64,000 bases of DNA from Kitasatospora sp. NBC_01246 (GCF_036226505.1 NZ_CP108484.1:6696001-6760000); one strand, 5' to 3'; shown: positions 53,022 through 61,512, numbered from the stretch's first letter. Made by a program: numbers and translations. The notes: a model not told the origin generated them from the letters alone.

Positions 53022-53827
53022 GGATCGCGGTCGAGGATCTGAGTGTCACCCTGTCCGGACGGACGGTGGTGGCGGGCGTCCACCTGGTCGCCGAGGAGGG
53101 GGAGATCGCCGGGCTGGTCGGTCCGAACGGCAGCGGCAAGTCCAGCCTGCTGCGCACCGTCTACCGGCATCTGCGGCCGAGTGCCGGGCGGGTTCTGCTG
53201 GCCGGCCGGGAGCTGGCCGGGCTGACCGCCGCGCAGTCCGCGCGGCACATCGCCGCGCTGCCCCAGGAGCGCGGCGGGGACTTCGAGTTGACCGTCCGCG
53301 AGGTGGTGGCGATGGGCCGCACCCCGTACAAGCGGGCCTTCGCGGCGGACGACGCGGAGGACCACCGGCTGGTCGCGGACGCCCTGGAGCGGGTCGAGAT
53401 GGCCGGCGCGGCGGACCGCCGGTTCGCCCAGCTGTCCGGCGGTGAACGCCAGCGCGTACTGCTGGCCAGGGCGCTGGCCCAGCAGCCGGACGTCCTGGTG
53501 CTGGACGAGCCGACCAACCACCTGGACGTCCGGCACCAGGTCGAGCTGCTCGGGCTGCTGCGCGAACAGCGCCGCACCACGCTGATCGCGCTGCACGACC
53601 TCAACGCGGCGGCCTCGGTCTGCGACCGCCTGCACGTTCTGCACGAGGGCGCCCTGGTGGCGTCCGGGCCGCCGCGCGAGGTGCTGACCGCCGAGCTGTT
53701 GGCCAAGGTCTTCGGGGTGCGGGCGGCGGTGGTCGAACACCCGCTCACGGGTGATCCGTTGATCGCGTTCGACCACCGCACGCCCGCCTCGATGGCGGGA
53801 TCGCCGAAGCGTCAGGAGGTCTCGTAG
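53018..53827 (+). CDS. ABC transporter ATPase (FepC/BtuD class)
   Basis: A 269-residue ATPase: Walker A GPNGSGKSS near residue 36, Q-loop in ALPQERGGDFELTV, signature LSGGERQRVLLARAL, Walker B VLVLDEPTNHLD, switch His in LIALHDLNAA. It uses a TTG start that overlaps the permease stop (TTGA). Its 3' end overlaps the 3' end of the isocyanide synthase gene on the other strand by 16 bp, so transcripts collide here. Confidence 0.9.
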   Translation: MRIAVEDLSVTLSGRTVVAGVHLVAEEGEIAGLVGPNGSGKSSLLRTVYRHLRPSAGRVLLAGRELAGLTAAQSARHIAALPQERGGDFELTVREVVAMGRTPYKRAFAADDAEDHRLVADALERVEMAGAADRRFAQLSGGERQRVLLARALAQQPDVLVLDEPTNHLDVRHQVELLGLLREQRRTTLIALHDLNAAASVCDRLHVLHEGALVASGPPREVLTAELLAKVFGVRAAVVEHPLTGDPLIAFDHRTPASMAGSPKRQEVS

Positions 53828-54900
53828 TGGCTCGGGCGGCCGTCGCGCTCCACCAGCCGGCCGATCTGACCGGCCTCCGCACTGCGTAGCAACTCCCAGC
53901 GCCCGTCGGGGCGGTGGAGCACCGCGGAGTGCCACGGCGTCATCCAGACGTCGGCGGCCTCCAGCAGCCGGATGCCGAACTTCGCCACGCCGACCCGCTG
54001 GGGGTGGATGGAGAGCCGGAAGGACCGGGGGTGCTGCTCGGCGATCAGGTCGCCCCAGGCGCGGCTGCGCTGGATGACGCCGTACGCGCGCTGCCGGCAG
54101 TCGCGCTGCAGGGCGGACCTGGTGCCGGTGAAGCCGGCGGTGTCCTCGGTGAGGAACCGGGTGATGCCGCGGTAGAGGTGCAGGGTCTCCTCGTCGGTGA
54201 GCACCTGCTCGCGCAACTCCTCCTTGCTGGGCGCGTACTGGGCGTGCACCCGGGCCCGCTTCTCGTCGAACGGCAGGTCGCCGAGGACGGCCCGCAGGTC
54301 GAAGGTGGCGAGGTGGCTCAGGCCCTCCCGCGCGATCATCGCGGAGAGCGCGTCGGAGTACTCGTCGATGTGGTCGTCGGGGACGTGGATGAGGTCGCCG
54401 AAGATGTGGCCGTCGGAGCAGATGAGGATCTGTGCGCCGGGCTCGTAGAGCGTGCCGATCTCCTCGCAGAGCCGGTCGAGGAAGGTGAGCGAGAGGCGTT
54501 CGCCCTCGTCGGGCAGGTGGCCGAGGACCTTGGCGGAGTTGGGCGACTTGCAGGGGAAGCCGGGCAGGGTGAACACGATCGGGTCACCGGCGGCGACGAA
54601 GTCGGCCAACTGCTCCAGCTGGAGCGGGAAGTCGGCGGTCGTGGCGTCGACTTCGGGGTCGGAGGCCCGGCGGTGCGGGAGCAGCAGCTCCAGGATCGCG
54701 GCGCAGATCCGCGGCACGGACTCCGGCGCCGGGGCGCCGGGGCGGCGGGCGGCGCCGGGCGGGGCGGCGCCCGGCCGGGGCTCGGCGGTTCGGTGGTCGG
54801 TGGGCCCGTGTTCGGCGGGTCGGGCGGTGGTACCGGCCGCGGTGGTGGCCGGGGAACGGGTGTCGGTCGGGGAGTCGGTCGCGACGCCGGTAGGTGGCAT
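53812..54900 (-). CDS. Isocyanide (isonitrile) synthase, DIT1/PvcA family
   Basis: A 362-residue enzyme. After a 65-residue disordered leader the DIT1_PvcA domain has FTLPGFPCKSPNSAKVLGHLPDEGE, ILICSDGHIFGDLIHV, and a late RRP-type YRGITRFL ... SIHPQRVGVAKFGIRLL. By family knowledge it converts the amino group of an amino acid (Tyr or Trp in known cases) plus ribulose-5-phosphate to an isonitrile. The usual partner Fe/2-oxoglutarate oxygenase (PvcB) is missing; instead a P450 gene lies directly upstream. ATG 54900 follows GGAGGA. Last gene of the operon. Confidence 0.85.
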   Translation of the reverse strand: MPPTGVATDSPTDTRSPATTAAGTTARPAEHGPTDHRTAEPRPGAAPPGAARRPGAPAPESVPRICAAILELLLPHRRASDPEVDATTADFPLQLEQLADFVAAGDPIVFTLPGFPCKSPNSAKVLGHLPDEGERLSLTFLDRLCEEIGTLYEPGAQILICSDGHIFGDLIHVPDDHIDEYSDALSAMIAREGLSHLATFDLRAVLGDLPFDEKRARVHAQYAPSKEELREQVLTDEETLHLYRGITRFLTEDTAGFTGTRSALQRDCRQRAYGVIQRSRAWGDLIAEQHPRSFRLSIHPQRVGVAKFGIRLLEAADVWMTPWHSAVLHRPDGRWELLRSAEAGQIGRLVERDGRPSHYETS

Positions 54901-55008
54901 GGTGGTCCTCCACGGGACGAACGGTGTGCGGGCTTCGGGGCAGGCGGGAGCCACGCCCGGCGGTGGCCGCCGGGACGACGGGAGGGAGCGTGGGGGGCTT
55001 CGGGGCGG

Positions 55009-56343
55009 TCAGACCCGCCGGTCGTAGGCGACCGGGAGGCGGTTCACGCCCCGGGCGAGCACGGCGGGCACCCAGGTGAGCGCGTCGATGCCCGCGCCGT
55101 CCTCGGTGGACGGCCGCAGTCCGGGCAGCCGGGTGAGCAGGGTGGCGAGGGCGATCTGGAGTTCGAGCCGGGCCAGGGCCGCGCCGGGGCAGTAGTGGAT
55201 GCCGTGGCCGAAGGCCAGGTGGGCGTTGGGGGTGCGGTCGAAGTCGAGGACGTCGGCCTCGGGGAACTGCTCGTCGTCGCGGTTGGCGGCGCAGAGCGAG
55301 ACGATCACGGAGTCGCCGGCGGGGACGGTCGTGCCGTACAGGTCGCTGTCCTCGGCGAAGAAGCGCCAGGTGGTGAGCTCGAACGCGGCGTCGTGACGCA
55401 GCAGTTCCTCCACCGCGCGGGTGAGCAGGCCCGGGTCGGCGGCGATACCGTCGCGCAGCCGGGCGAGCTGCTCGGGGTGGCGCAGCAGGGTGATCAGCAT
55501 GGTGGTGATCTGGTTGGTGACGGGCTCCTGGCCGGCCACCAGCAGCTGGAACACGATCGAGTCGCGCTCCTCGGGGGTCAACTCGCCCGCGTCGCAGGCG
55601 GCGACGAGCCGGCCGAGCAGGTCCGTGTCGGGCCCGGCGGGGTCGTGGTGGGCGCGCTTGTGGGCCACCACGTCGGCGATGTACCCCTGGAGGCCGCGCA
55701 GCCGGCCCTCGTAGGCCGGCCGGCCCGGGTCCTGCGGGCCGACCGGCTGGACGACCTTGCCCCAGTCCCGGTCGAAGCGGGCGGCCAACTCCTGGGGGAG
55801 TCCGATGACTTCGGCGAGCACCCGGAAGGGGTAGTGGGCCGCGAAGCCGGCCACCAGGTCGGCGCCGCCGGTCCCGGGCAGCTCGTCGACCAGGGCGTCG
55901 GCGAGCTCCTGGACGCGCGGCCGCAGGGACTCCACCCGGCGCGGCGCGAAGGCGTCCAGGACGAGCCGGCGCATCTGCGTGTGCTTCGGCGGGTCCTGGT
56001 GCAGCAGGTGGACCTGGAGCTGGGAGTGCTGCGGCTCGGGCATGATCGAGGCGAGCCGGCGCCAGCCCTCGTTGCCCAGGGCGTGGTTCTTGCCGAGCCG
56101 CGGGTCGTTGAGGGTCTCGTGGGCGGCCCGGTAGCCGGTCACCAGCCAGGCGGCGATCCCGCTGGGGAACCGGACCCGGTGGACCGGCCCGGCCTCCCGC
56201 ATCCGCCGGTAGAGCGGATAGGGGTCGCTCTTGTACGCGGGCCCGTACAGCGGTACCGGGTCCGGGAGTTCGTCGTAACCGAACGGGCAGCGCGGGGTGT
56301 CCGCCGGGCTGCCGGCGGTCGGGTCGTGGACGGTGTCGGTCAT
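55009..56343 (-). CDS. Cytochrome P450 of the isonitrile cluster
   Basis: A 444-residue soluble P450. Heme motif FGHGIHYCPGAALAR has the Cys ligand near residue 384; the K-helix region is AVEELLRHD; a PERF-like segment is present. The I-helix reads AGQEPVTNQ, so the proton-relay Thr of AGxET is Pro, a change seen in P450s with unusual chemistry. It probably modifies or couples the isonitrile product of the next gene. It lies 108 bp before the synthase start and 46 bp after the exporter gene. Confidence 0.85.
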   Translation of the reverse strand: MTDTVHDPTAGSPADTPRCPFGYDELPDPVPLYGPAYKSDPYPLYRRMREAGPVHRVRFPSGIAAWLVTGYRAAHETLNDPRLGKNHALGNEGWRRLASIMPEPQHSQLQVHLLHQDPPKHTQMRRLVLDAFAPRRVESLRPRVQELADALVDELPGTGGADLVAGFAAHYPFRVLAEVIGLPQELAARFDRDWGKVVQPVGPQDPGRPAYEGRLRGLQGYIADVVAHKRAHHDPAGPDTDLLGRLVAACDAGELTPEERDSIVFQLLVAGQEPVTNQITTMLITLLRHPEQLARLRDGIAADPGLLTRAVEELLRHDAAFELTTWRFFAEDSDLYGTTVPAGDSVIVSLCAANRDDEQFPEADVLDFDRTPNAHLAFGHGIHYCPGAALARLELQIALATLLTRLPGLRPSTEDGAGIDALTWVPAVLARGVNRLPVAYDRRV

Positions 56344-56389
56344 GCGGGGTCCTCCGGTCGGGATCGGTGGTGCGCGCGAGGGCGCTTCG

Positions 56390-57853
56390 TCAGGCTCTGG
56401 AGCGCGTCGTGCTGTCGGCGCCGCTCGCCCCGTCGGTGCTCCCGGCCTGCTCGGGGAGCGGGGGGAGCGCGGCGCGGGCGGCGCGGTGGGCGCGGTGGTG
56501 CAGGGCGAGGAGGGCCACGGCCGTGGCGGCGGCCAGCGTGGCGAGGACGAGTCCGGCGCGGCCGGCCGTGGGGCCGCTGCCGCCGACCAGGGCGGCGGAG
56601 GTGCCGAGGGCCGGGCCGAGGGCGAACCCGAGGCTGCGGGAGAGCTGGACGACGGAGCCGGCGGTGGCCAGTTGCCCGGTGCGGGCGGCGCTCATCACCA
56701 GGGCCTGCACGGGGCCGCCGTTGAGGCCCATGCCGGCCCCGGCGAGCGCGAGCCGCCAGGAGATGTCGGCCGGCGTCCAACCGGAGTCCAGCGGGACGAG
56801 CAGCAGCAGACCGGTGGCGGTGACGACGGCGCCGGTCAGCGCCGTGGGCCGGGCGCCCCAGCGGTCGGCCAGCCGCCCGCCGAAGCGGCCGGCGAGCACC
56901 ATGCCCAGCGGGAACGCCAGCATGGTCAGGGCGGTGGTGGTGGCGCTGATCCCGTCGTCCCGGCGCAGGTGCTGGGCGAGCAGGTAGTGGGTGGCGGCGA
57001 AGCCGGCGGCCAGGGCCAGCACCGAGCCGTTCACGCCCGCGGTGCCGGAGGCGCGCAGTACGGCGGTGACCGGCCGCCCGCCGGGCCGGCGCAGCCAGAG
57101 CGCCACCAGCGGGGCGGCGGGCAGGGCGAGCAGCAGCAGGCCGGGCCGGTCGGGGGCGAGGGTGAGCCCGAGCATGACGGCGGCCACGGCCGAGCCGATC
57201 AGCGCGGCGTCGCCGAGGGAGCCCCGGTCGGGCAGGCGCAGCCGGCCGCCCCGCGGGGCGTGCCGGTAGGCGATCGCCAGGGCGACCAGACAGACCGGCA
57301 GCTTGACCAGGAAGATGGCCCGCCAGCCGACGTGGTCGAGCAGCAGGCCGCCGAGCACCGGCCCGGTGACGGCGCCGAGCGGGCCGAGGGTGGCGGGGAC
57401 GCTCATCGCCCGGCCGCGCAGCTGGGGCCGGACGGCGGTGGCGGCCAGCACCGGCATCAGCACGAACAGCACCGCGCCGAAGGCGCCCTGGGCGAGCCGC
57501 GCCGCGATCAGCCAGCCCGCCCACGGGGCGACGGCGGCGAGCACGCTGCAGAGCGCGAAGCAGCTGACGGCCAGCAGCAGGGCGGACCGGGCGCCGACCT
57601 GGCCGAGCCAGCGCCCGGCCGGCAGCAGCAGCGCCACCAGCGGGAGCTGGTAGCCGAGGACGGCCCACTGGGCGGTGGTCGACGAGACGTGCAGTCCGGC
57701 GGCTATGTCGGTGAGCGCCAGGTTGACGACGTTCATGTCGAGCATCGCCACGAACGAGAGCAGCCCGGCCGCCACGACCAGGATCCACCGGTCCGGCTGC
57801 TCTGCCGGACCGTCACCCGGTCCGCCGGTGGCCGGCGCCTGTCGCGCTGCCAT
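56390..57853 (-). CDS. DHA2-family MFS exporter
   Basis: A 487-residue, 14-helix drug:H+ antiporter. Family marks: DMNVVNLALTDIAAGL after helix 1, TAQWAVLGYQLPLVALLLPAGRWL, loop GQVGARSALL, motif C-like GPLGAVTGPVLGGLL. First gene of the isonitrile operon, so it should export the product or protect the cell. ATG 57853 is preceded by GGAGGA. A DasR-like palindrome lies 137 bp upstream. Confidence 0.85.
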   Translation of the reverse strand: MAARQAPATGGPGDGPAEQPDRWILVVAAGLLSFVAMLDMNVVNLALTDIAAGLHVSSTTAQWAVLGYQLPLVALLLPAGRWLGQVGARSALLLAVSCFALCSVLAAVAPWAGWLIAARLAQGAFGAVLFVLMPVLAATAVRPQLRGRAMSVPATLGPLGAVTGPVLGGLLLDHVGWRAIFLVKLPVCLVALAIAYRHAPRGGRLRLPDRGSLGDAALIGSAVAAVMLGLTLAPDRPGLLLLALPAAPLVALWLRRPGGRPVTAVLRASGTAGVNGSVLALAAGFAATHYLLAQHLRRDDGISATTTALTMLAFPLGMVLAGRFGGRLADRWGARPTALTGAVVTATGLLLLVPLDSGWTPADISWRLALAGAGMGLNGGPVQALVMSAARTGQLATAGSVVQLSRSLGFALGPALGTSAALVGGSGPTAGRAGLVLATLAAATAVALLALHHRAHRAARAALPPLPEQAGSTDGASGADSTTRSRA

Positions 57854-57989
57854 GGGGTCCTCCTCCGCTTGCCGTGCCGTGCGACACCGCCTCGTCGGCG
57901 GCGTCCGGTACAGCAGTCGGGGGCGGGGGAGCTCCGGTTCCGAACACCTGGGGGAATTTCCCGGTTGGCCGGAATGTGGCGACCGGATG

Positions 57990-58005
57990 GCTGGTCTAGA
58001 CCACT
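57990..58005. promoter_or_regulatory. DasR-responsive element (dre-like)
   Basis: GCTGGTCTAGACCACT matches the dre consensus A(C/G)TGGTCTAGACCA(C/G)T at 15 of 16 positions and contains the perfect palindrome TGGTCTAGACCA. It overlaps a second dyad (CTAGACCACTAGTGATCTAG, 57996-58015). It lies between the isonitrile operon (start 57853) and the divergent oxidoreductase (start 58231). DasR is the GntR-type N-acetylglucosamine sensor of Streptomyces. Confidence 0.75.
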
Positions 58006-58230
58006 AGTGATCTAGGAAGGCCCCGGTTCAGCGCCTGTTCGGCCCTGGTTCGGCCCCGGTTCTCCCGGCACGATCGACCCCGTCGGCCCGGTGCCGGTCC
58101 GGCAGGGACGCGAGTCGGTCGGACGGCGGCACGGGGGTCGCTCCGATGGCGGCACGGGGAAATAGCCCGGTCCGTTCCGGGGTTGCAGCCAGGCACGACG
58201 CATGATCGCGGCAGGACCGGAAGGATCATC

Positions 58231-58896
58231 ATGAAGATCGGCATCATCGGCGCGGGCAACATCGGCGGCAACCTCACCCGGCGGCTCACTGCCCTCGGGC
58301 ACGAGGTGTCCGTGGCCAACTCGCGCGGCCCGCAGACCCTGGCCGCGCTGGCCGAGGAGACCGGCGCCACGCCGGTCGCCGCGACGGAGGCGGCGCGCGG
58401 CGCCGAGATCGTGGTGGTGACGGTGCCGCTGAAGAACGTGCCGGACCTGCCGTCCGGGCTGTTCGACGGCGCGGCCGAGGGCTTCGTCGTGATCGACACC
58501 GGCAACTACTACCCGCAGCAGCGGGACGGCCGGATCGCGGCCATCGAGGAGGGGCAGACCGAGAGCCGGTGGACGGAGGGCCACCTCGGGCACCCGGTGG
58601 TGAAGGCCTTCAACGGCACCTACGCCGAGGACCTGCTGGAGCGGCCGCGCCCGCAGGGCGACCCGGACCGGCTGGCGCTCCCGGTGGCCGGTGACGACGA
58701 GGCCGCCAAGCGCGTCGTCCGGGCCCTGATCGACGAGCTGGGCTTCGACAGCGTGGACGCGGGCGGTCTGGACGACTCCTGGCGCCAGCAGCCCGACACC
58801 CCCGTCTACGGTCTGCGGGCCGGCGTGGACGCGGTCGTCAAGGCGCTGGCCGAGGCCTCGCCCGAGCGCACCGCCGCCTTCCGCGCCCAGGCCTGA
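58231..58896 (+). CDS. NADP-dependent F420-reductase-like oxidoreductase
   Basis: A 221-residue Rossmann protein: GIIGAGNIGGNLTRRLTALGHEV at the start, ANSRGP after strand 2, then VVTVPLKNV and VIDTGNYYP. It belongs to the F420:NADP/NAD-binding group (PF03807-like), but proteins of this size also act on other substrates. GGAAGGATC precedes ATG 58231. Its stop lies inside a 14-bp tandem repeat. Divergent from the isonitrile operon across the dre-like site. Confidence 0.8.
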   Translation: MKIGIIGAGNIGGNLTRRLTALGHEVSVANSRGPQTLAALAEETGATPVAATEAARGAEIVVVTVPLKNVPDLPSGLFDGAAEGFVVIDTGNYYPQQRDGRIAAIEEGQTESRWTEGHLGHPVVKAFNGTYAEDLLERPRPQGDPDRLALPVAGDDEAAKRVVRALIDELGFDSVDAGGLDDSWRQQPDTPVYGLRAGVDAVVKALAEASPERTAAFRAQA

Positions 58897-58943
58897 CGCT
58901 CCAGGCCTGACGCTCCAGGCCCGACGCTCCAGGCCGACGCTCC
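58889..58943. repeat. Four copies of a 14-bp unit at a gene end
   Basis: AGGCCTGACGCTCC repeats at 58889, 58903, 58917 (one change) and 58931 (one base shorter). The first copy contains the TGA stop of the oxidoreductase gene. Confidence 0.75.
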
Positions 58944-58950
58944 GGCCCCG

Positions 58951-59024
58951 GGCCCGGTCGGCGCGCCTGCCCGGTTCCTTTCCCCGATGAGGGAGGAACC
59001 GGGCCCGGACGCGCCGACCGGGCC
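58951..59024. terminator. Two-tier hairpin between convergent genes
   Basis: Outer perfect 15-bp stem GGCCCGGTCGGCGCG (58951-58965 with 59010-59024) encloses an inner perfect 11-bp stem GCCCGGTTCCT (58969-58979 with 58994-59004). It separates the oxidoreductase gene from the sigma-factor gene. Confidence 0.75.
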
Positions 59025-59036
59025 GGTGGCGCGGCG

Positions 59037-59627
59037 TCAGCAGGCGGCGGCCAGCGGGGTGGCCGGTCCCGGGGACGCCGGGTCGCCGGCCTCGGCCGCC
59101 CGCAGGCGGGCGATCAGTTCCTCGCGGGCCCGGGCGACCCGGGAGCGGACGGTGCCGACCGGGCAGCCGGCCACCGCGGCGGCCTCGGCGTAGCTCAGGC
59201 CGACCACCTGGGTGAGCACGAAGGCCTCCCGGCGCTGCGCGGGCACCCGGTCGAGCAGGTCGCCGAGCGCGACGCCGTCCTCGAACCCGGCGGCGGGCGG
59301 GGCGCTCTGCCGTTCGGCGGCCTCCTCCCAGTCCGGCAGGGCGGCGCAGCGCGGGCGGGCGGCGGCGGTGCGGTAGCGGTCGATGACGGTCCGCCGGGCG
59401 ATCGACAGCAGCCAGGTGCGGGCGGAGGAGCGGCCGGCGAAACCGGGCAGGCTCCGCAGCGCGCGCAGGAAGGTCTCCTGGGCGAGGTCGTCGGCGGACT
59501 GGACGTCGGTCAGATGGGCGACGAACCGCCACACGTCCCGCTGGGTGGCCATGACGAAGGCCTCGACGTCGGCCGGCCGGCCCGCGCGGGCGGCGAGGGC
59601 CAGCGCGGTCAGCTGCTCGTCATCCAT
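59037..59627 (-). CDS. ECF RNA polymerase sigma factor
   Basis: A 196-residue ECF sigma factor. Region 2 (about 20-90) has FVMATQRDVWRFVAHLT, DDLAQETFLRALRSLPGF and ARTWLLSIARRTVIDRYR. Region 4 (about 125-180) has AFVLTQVVGLSYAEAAAVAGCPVGTVRSRVARAREEL. The start at 59627 faces a divergent gene for a zinc-binding anti-sigma-like protein. Target promoters are unknown. Confidence 0.9.
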   Translation of the reverse strand: MDDEQLTALALAARAGRPADVEAFVMATQRDVWRFVAHLTDVQSADDLAQETFLRALRSLPGFAGRSSARTWLLSIARRTVIDRYRTAAARPRCAALPDWEEAAERQSAPPAAGFEDGVALGDLLDRVPAQRREAFVLTQVVGLSYAEAAAVAGCPVGTVRSRVARAREELIARLRAAEAGDPASPGPATPLAAAC

Positions 59628-59682
59628 GCCGGACCCCCACCCGGTCGGTCCGGCCCGGGGCCCGGTGCGGGACGATGGTCAC

Positions 59683-59976
59683 ATGAGATGCGCCCAGTTC
59701 CGTACTGCTCTGTCCGCCCGTCTCGACGGTGAGCCGACCGGTCTGCCGGACCGGCGGCTGGACAAGCACCTCGCGCGCTGCGAGGCCTGCCGCGGCTGGC
59801 AGGAGCAGGCGGAACGGCTGCGCGGTCGCACGACGGGGATCGACCCGGACGGCCCCTCGGCGGCATGGTCGGCGAACCTGCTCGCGAGCCTGGGCGGGCG
59901 CGGGTCGGGTGCGGGCGGTCCCGGCGTGACGGGCGGTCCCGGGCAGGGGGACGACGGGTCGGGGCCGGAGCGGTAG
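59683..59976 (+). CDS. Zinc-finger (zf-HC2) anti-sigma-like protein
   Basis: A 97-residue protein with the HX3CX2C zinc motif HLARCEAC near residue 29-36, preceded by Cys3 and LSARLDGEP, as in ZAS-type anti-sigma factors. The tail is Gly/Pro-rich with no membrane segment. It lies 55 bp from the divergent ECF sigma gene, so it is a likely partner. Such proteins release sigma on oxidation or metal loss. Confidence 0.7.
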   Translation: MRCAQFRTALSARLDGEPTGLPDRRLDKHLARCEACRGWQEQAERLRGRTTGIDPDGPSAAWSANLLASLGGRGSGAGGPGVTGGPGQGDDGSGPER

Positions 59977-60227
59977 GACGGTGGCGCCGGGCGAGGCCGG
60001 TGCGCCGTCGTAGTCAGGCATGAAGAGGTCCTGAGGAGAGTGCTCGGGAGCGGCGGCCGCTGCGGGCGGCGCGCTCGGCGTCGGTGGACGCGCACGGATC
60101 GCCGTGTCCCGGCAGGGGGCGGCGGGGCGTGCGGGCCCGGGCCCCGGCGGCGCGGCCTACGGCCACGGCGCGGGGCGACCTGCCCACCGCGGCGCGGACA
60201 CCGGAACGGCGTCGGGCGGCGGGCGCG

Positions 60228-61121
60228 TCAGCAGGCGGCAGCGAAGGACGGCGGCCCGCGCCGGACGAGGGCGTGCGAGAGCAGGACCGGTCGGGGCGGG
60301 CGGGCCCGACGGGCGGCAGGCCGGGGCGGGACCGGCGGCTCGAAGCCGCGCGGTCGGGTGAGCAGGGCGAGCACCGGGAGCAGCAGGACCCCGGCCAGCA
60401 CGGTGCCGAGTGCTCCGAGTAGTTCGAACAGCCGGGTCAGCGCCGTCTCGCCGCGCCGGAGCAGCAGCGCGCAGGCGAGTGCGGCGAGCAGGTGGGCGGT
60501 GAGCATCCCGGCCGACATGGAGTGGGCCGCCATGTCGTGGCCGGACATCCCCGGCATCCCCGAGGCTCCGGACAGCCCGGCCGTGTCGCCGGACAGGCCG
60601 GACCCGCCGGTCAGGCCCGCCAGCCCGTGGTCCGCGGCGGCCGTGGCCGGAGGCGGGCCCACCGCGGCCGCGGTGCCGTGGTGGTGCGTCCCGGTCAGGA
60701 CGCGGACGCCCGTGGCGGGCGGCACGTCGGGGTCGATCCCGGCCATCCGGGCCAGGTCGGCGGGGGAGAGCCCGGTGGGCGTCTGGTCCGGATTGCAGAG
60801 CAGCAGGCCGGCCCAGTCCGTCGTGGCGATGCGGCCGAACCCGCCGCGGTCGGCGGCCAGGGCCCCGGCCTGTTCGAACATCAGGTGCAGCGCGCTCTGC
60901 GCGGCGACCATCCAGACACTGATCGGACCGAGCCCCCGCCGCTTGCCGGCCAGCAGCCAGCCGAAGCCGAGGGTGAGACCGAAGGCGCCCGCCAGGACCG
61001 GCGGGGAGACACCGGCGCCGGCCATGGTGACGTGCGCCGCGGCGGCCAGCGCCACGCAGAGCGCGGCGAAGACCACGGCGCGCAGTGCGCGGATTCGGTC
61101 GGTCATCACGATGGCACTCAT
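60228..61121 (-). CDS. Met/His-rich integral membrane protein
   Basis: A 297-residue membrane protein with about five hydrophobic segments. Between two groups of helices lies a loop rich in His and Met (THHHGT near 130, then SGMPGMSGHDMAAHSMSAGM near 185-205), a composition typical of copper-handling proteins. A Pro/Arg-rich cytoplasmic tail follows. I cannot name the family. ATG 61121 or 61106 are possible starts. The gap 59977-60227 downstream holds no convincing gene. Confidence 0.6.
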   Translation of the reverse strand: MSAIVMTDRIRALRAVVFAALCVALAAAAHVTMAGAGVSPPVLAGAFGLTLGFGWLLAGKRRGLGPISVWMVAAQSALHLMFEQAGALAADRGGFGRIATTDWAGLLLCNPDQTPTGLSPADLARMAGIDPDVPPATGVRVLTGTHHHGTAAAVGPPPATAAADHGLAGLTGGSGLSGDTAGLSGASGMPGMSGHDMAAHSMSAGMLTAHLLAALACALLLRRGETALTRLFELLGALGTVLAGVLLLPVLALLTRPRGFEPPVPPRPAARRARPPRPVLLSHALVRRGPPSFAAAC

Positions 61122-61214
61122 CGTCGCATTCGCCCCGGCGGACCAGGACCGCGCCCTCGGGTATTGGCCGGTTCGGCCCCGTGAGAGCATGCCCGGCCGC
61201 CCGGTCCCGGCTGC

Positions 61215-61298
61215 CCGGACGGGCAATCGGCCAAGCGATCGGCCAAGCGATCGGACGGGCGATCGGAGGGGCAGTCGACCGGGGCAGTCGACCGGGGT
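61215..61298. repeat. Short degenerate repeats in a divergent promoter region
   Basis: Four imperfect copies of a 12-bp GCGATCGGCCAA-like unit, then two copies of GGGGCAGTCGACC. They fill part of the 391-bp gap (61122-61512) between the Met/His membrane protein and the GNAT-AAA gene. No other feature is seen there. Confidence 0.55.
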
Positions 61299-61512
61299 CG
61301 GCCGGACCGCCGCCGCCCGGCCGGTGCACGGCCGTCGCCGGCCCCCGAGGGCGGCGCGCCAGAGGCGGTTCGTACGGTTGCCCGGCCCCGGCTTGTCCGT
61401 TCCGGCACGGGACCGCCGCCCGCGCCCGCCCGTACCGTCTGGGCACCGCGCGGCGCCGCGCCGCCGGTCGACGACGGCACGGGCCGGTGAGCACGGAGAG
61501 GCGGGCGGGCCG

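Noticed and set aside
59620..60021. 133-codon ORF antisense to the zf-HC2 gene
   Set aside because: It covers the zinc-finger gene in the opposite direction, has no recognisable domain, and the sense ORF has a clear zinc motif.
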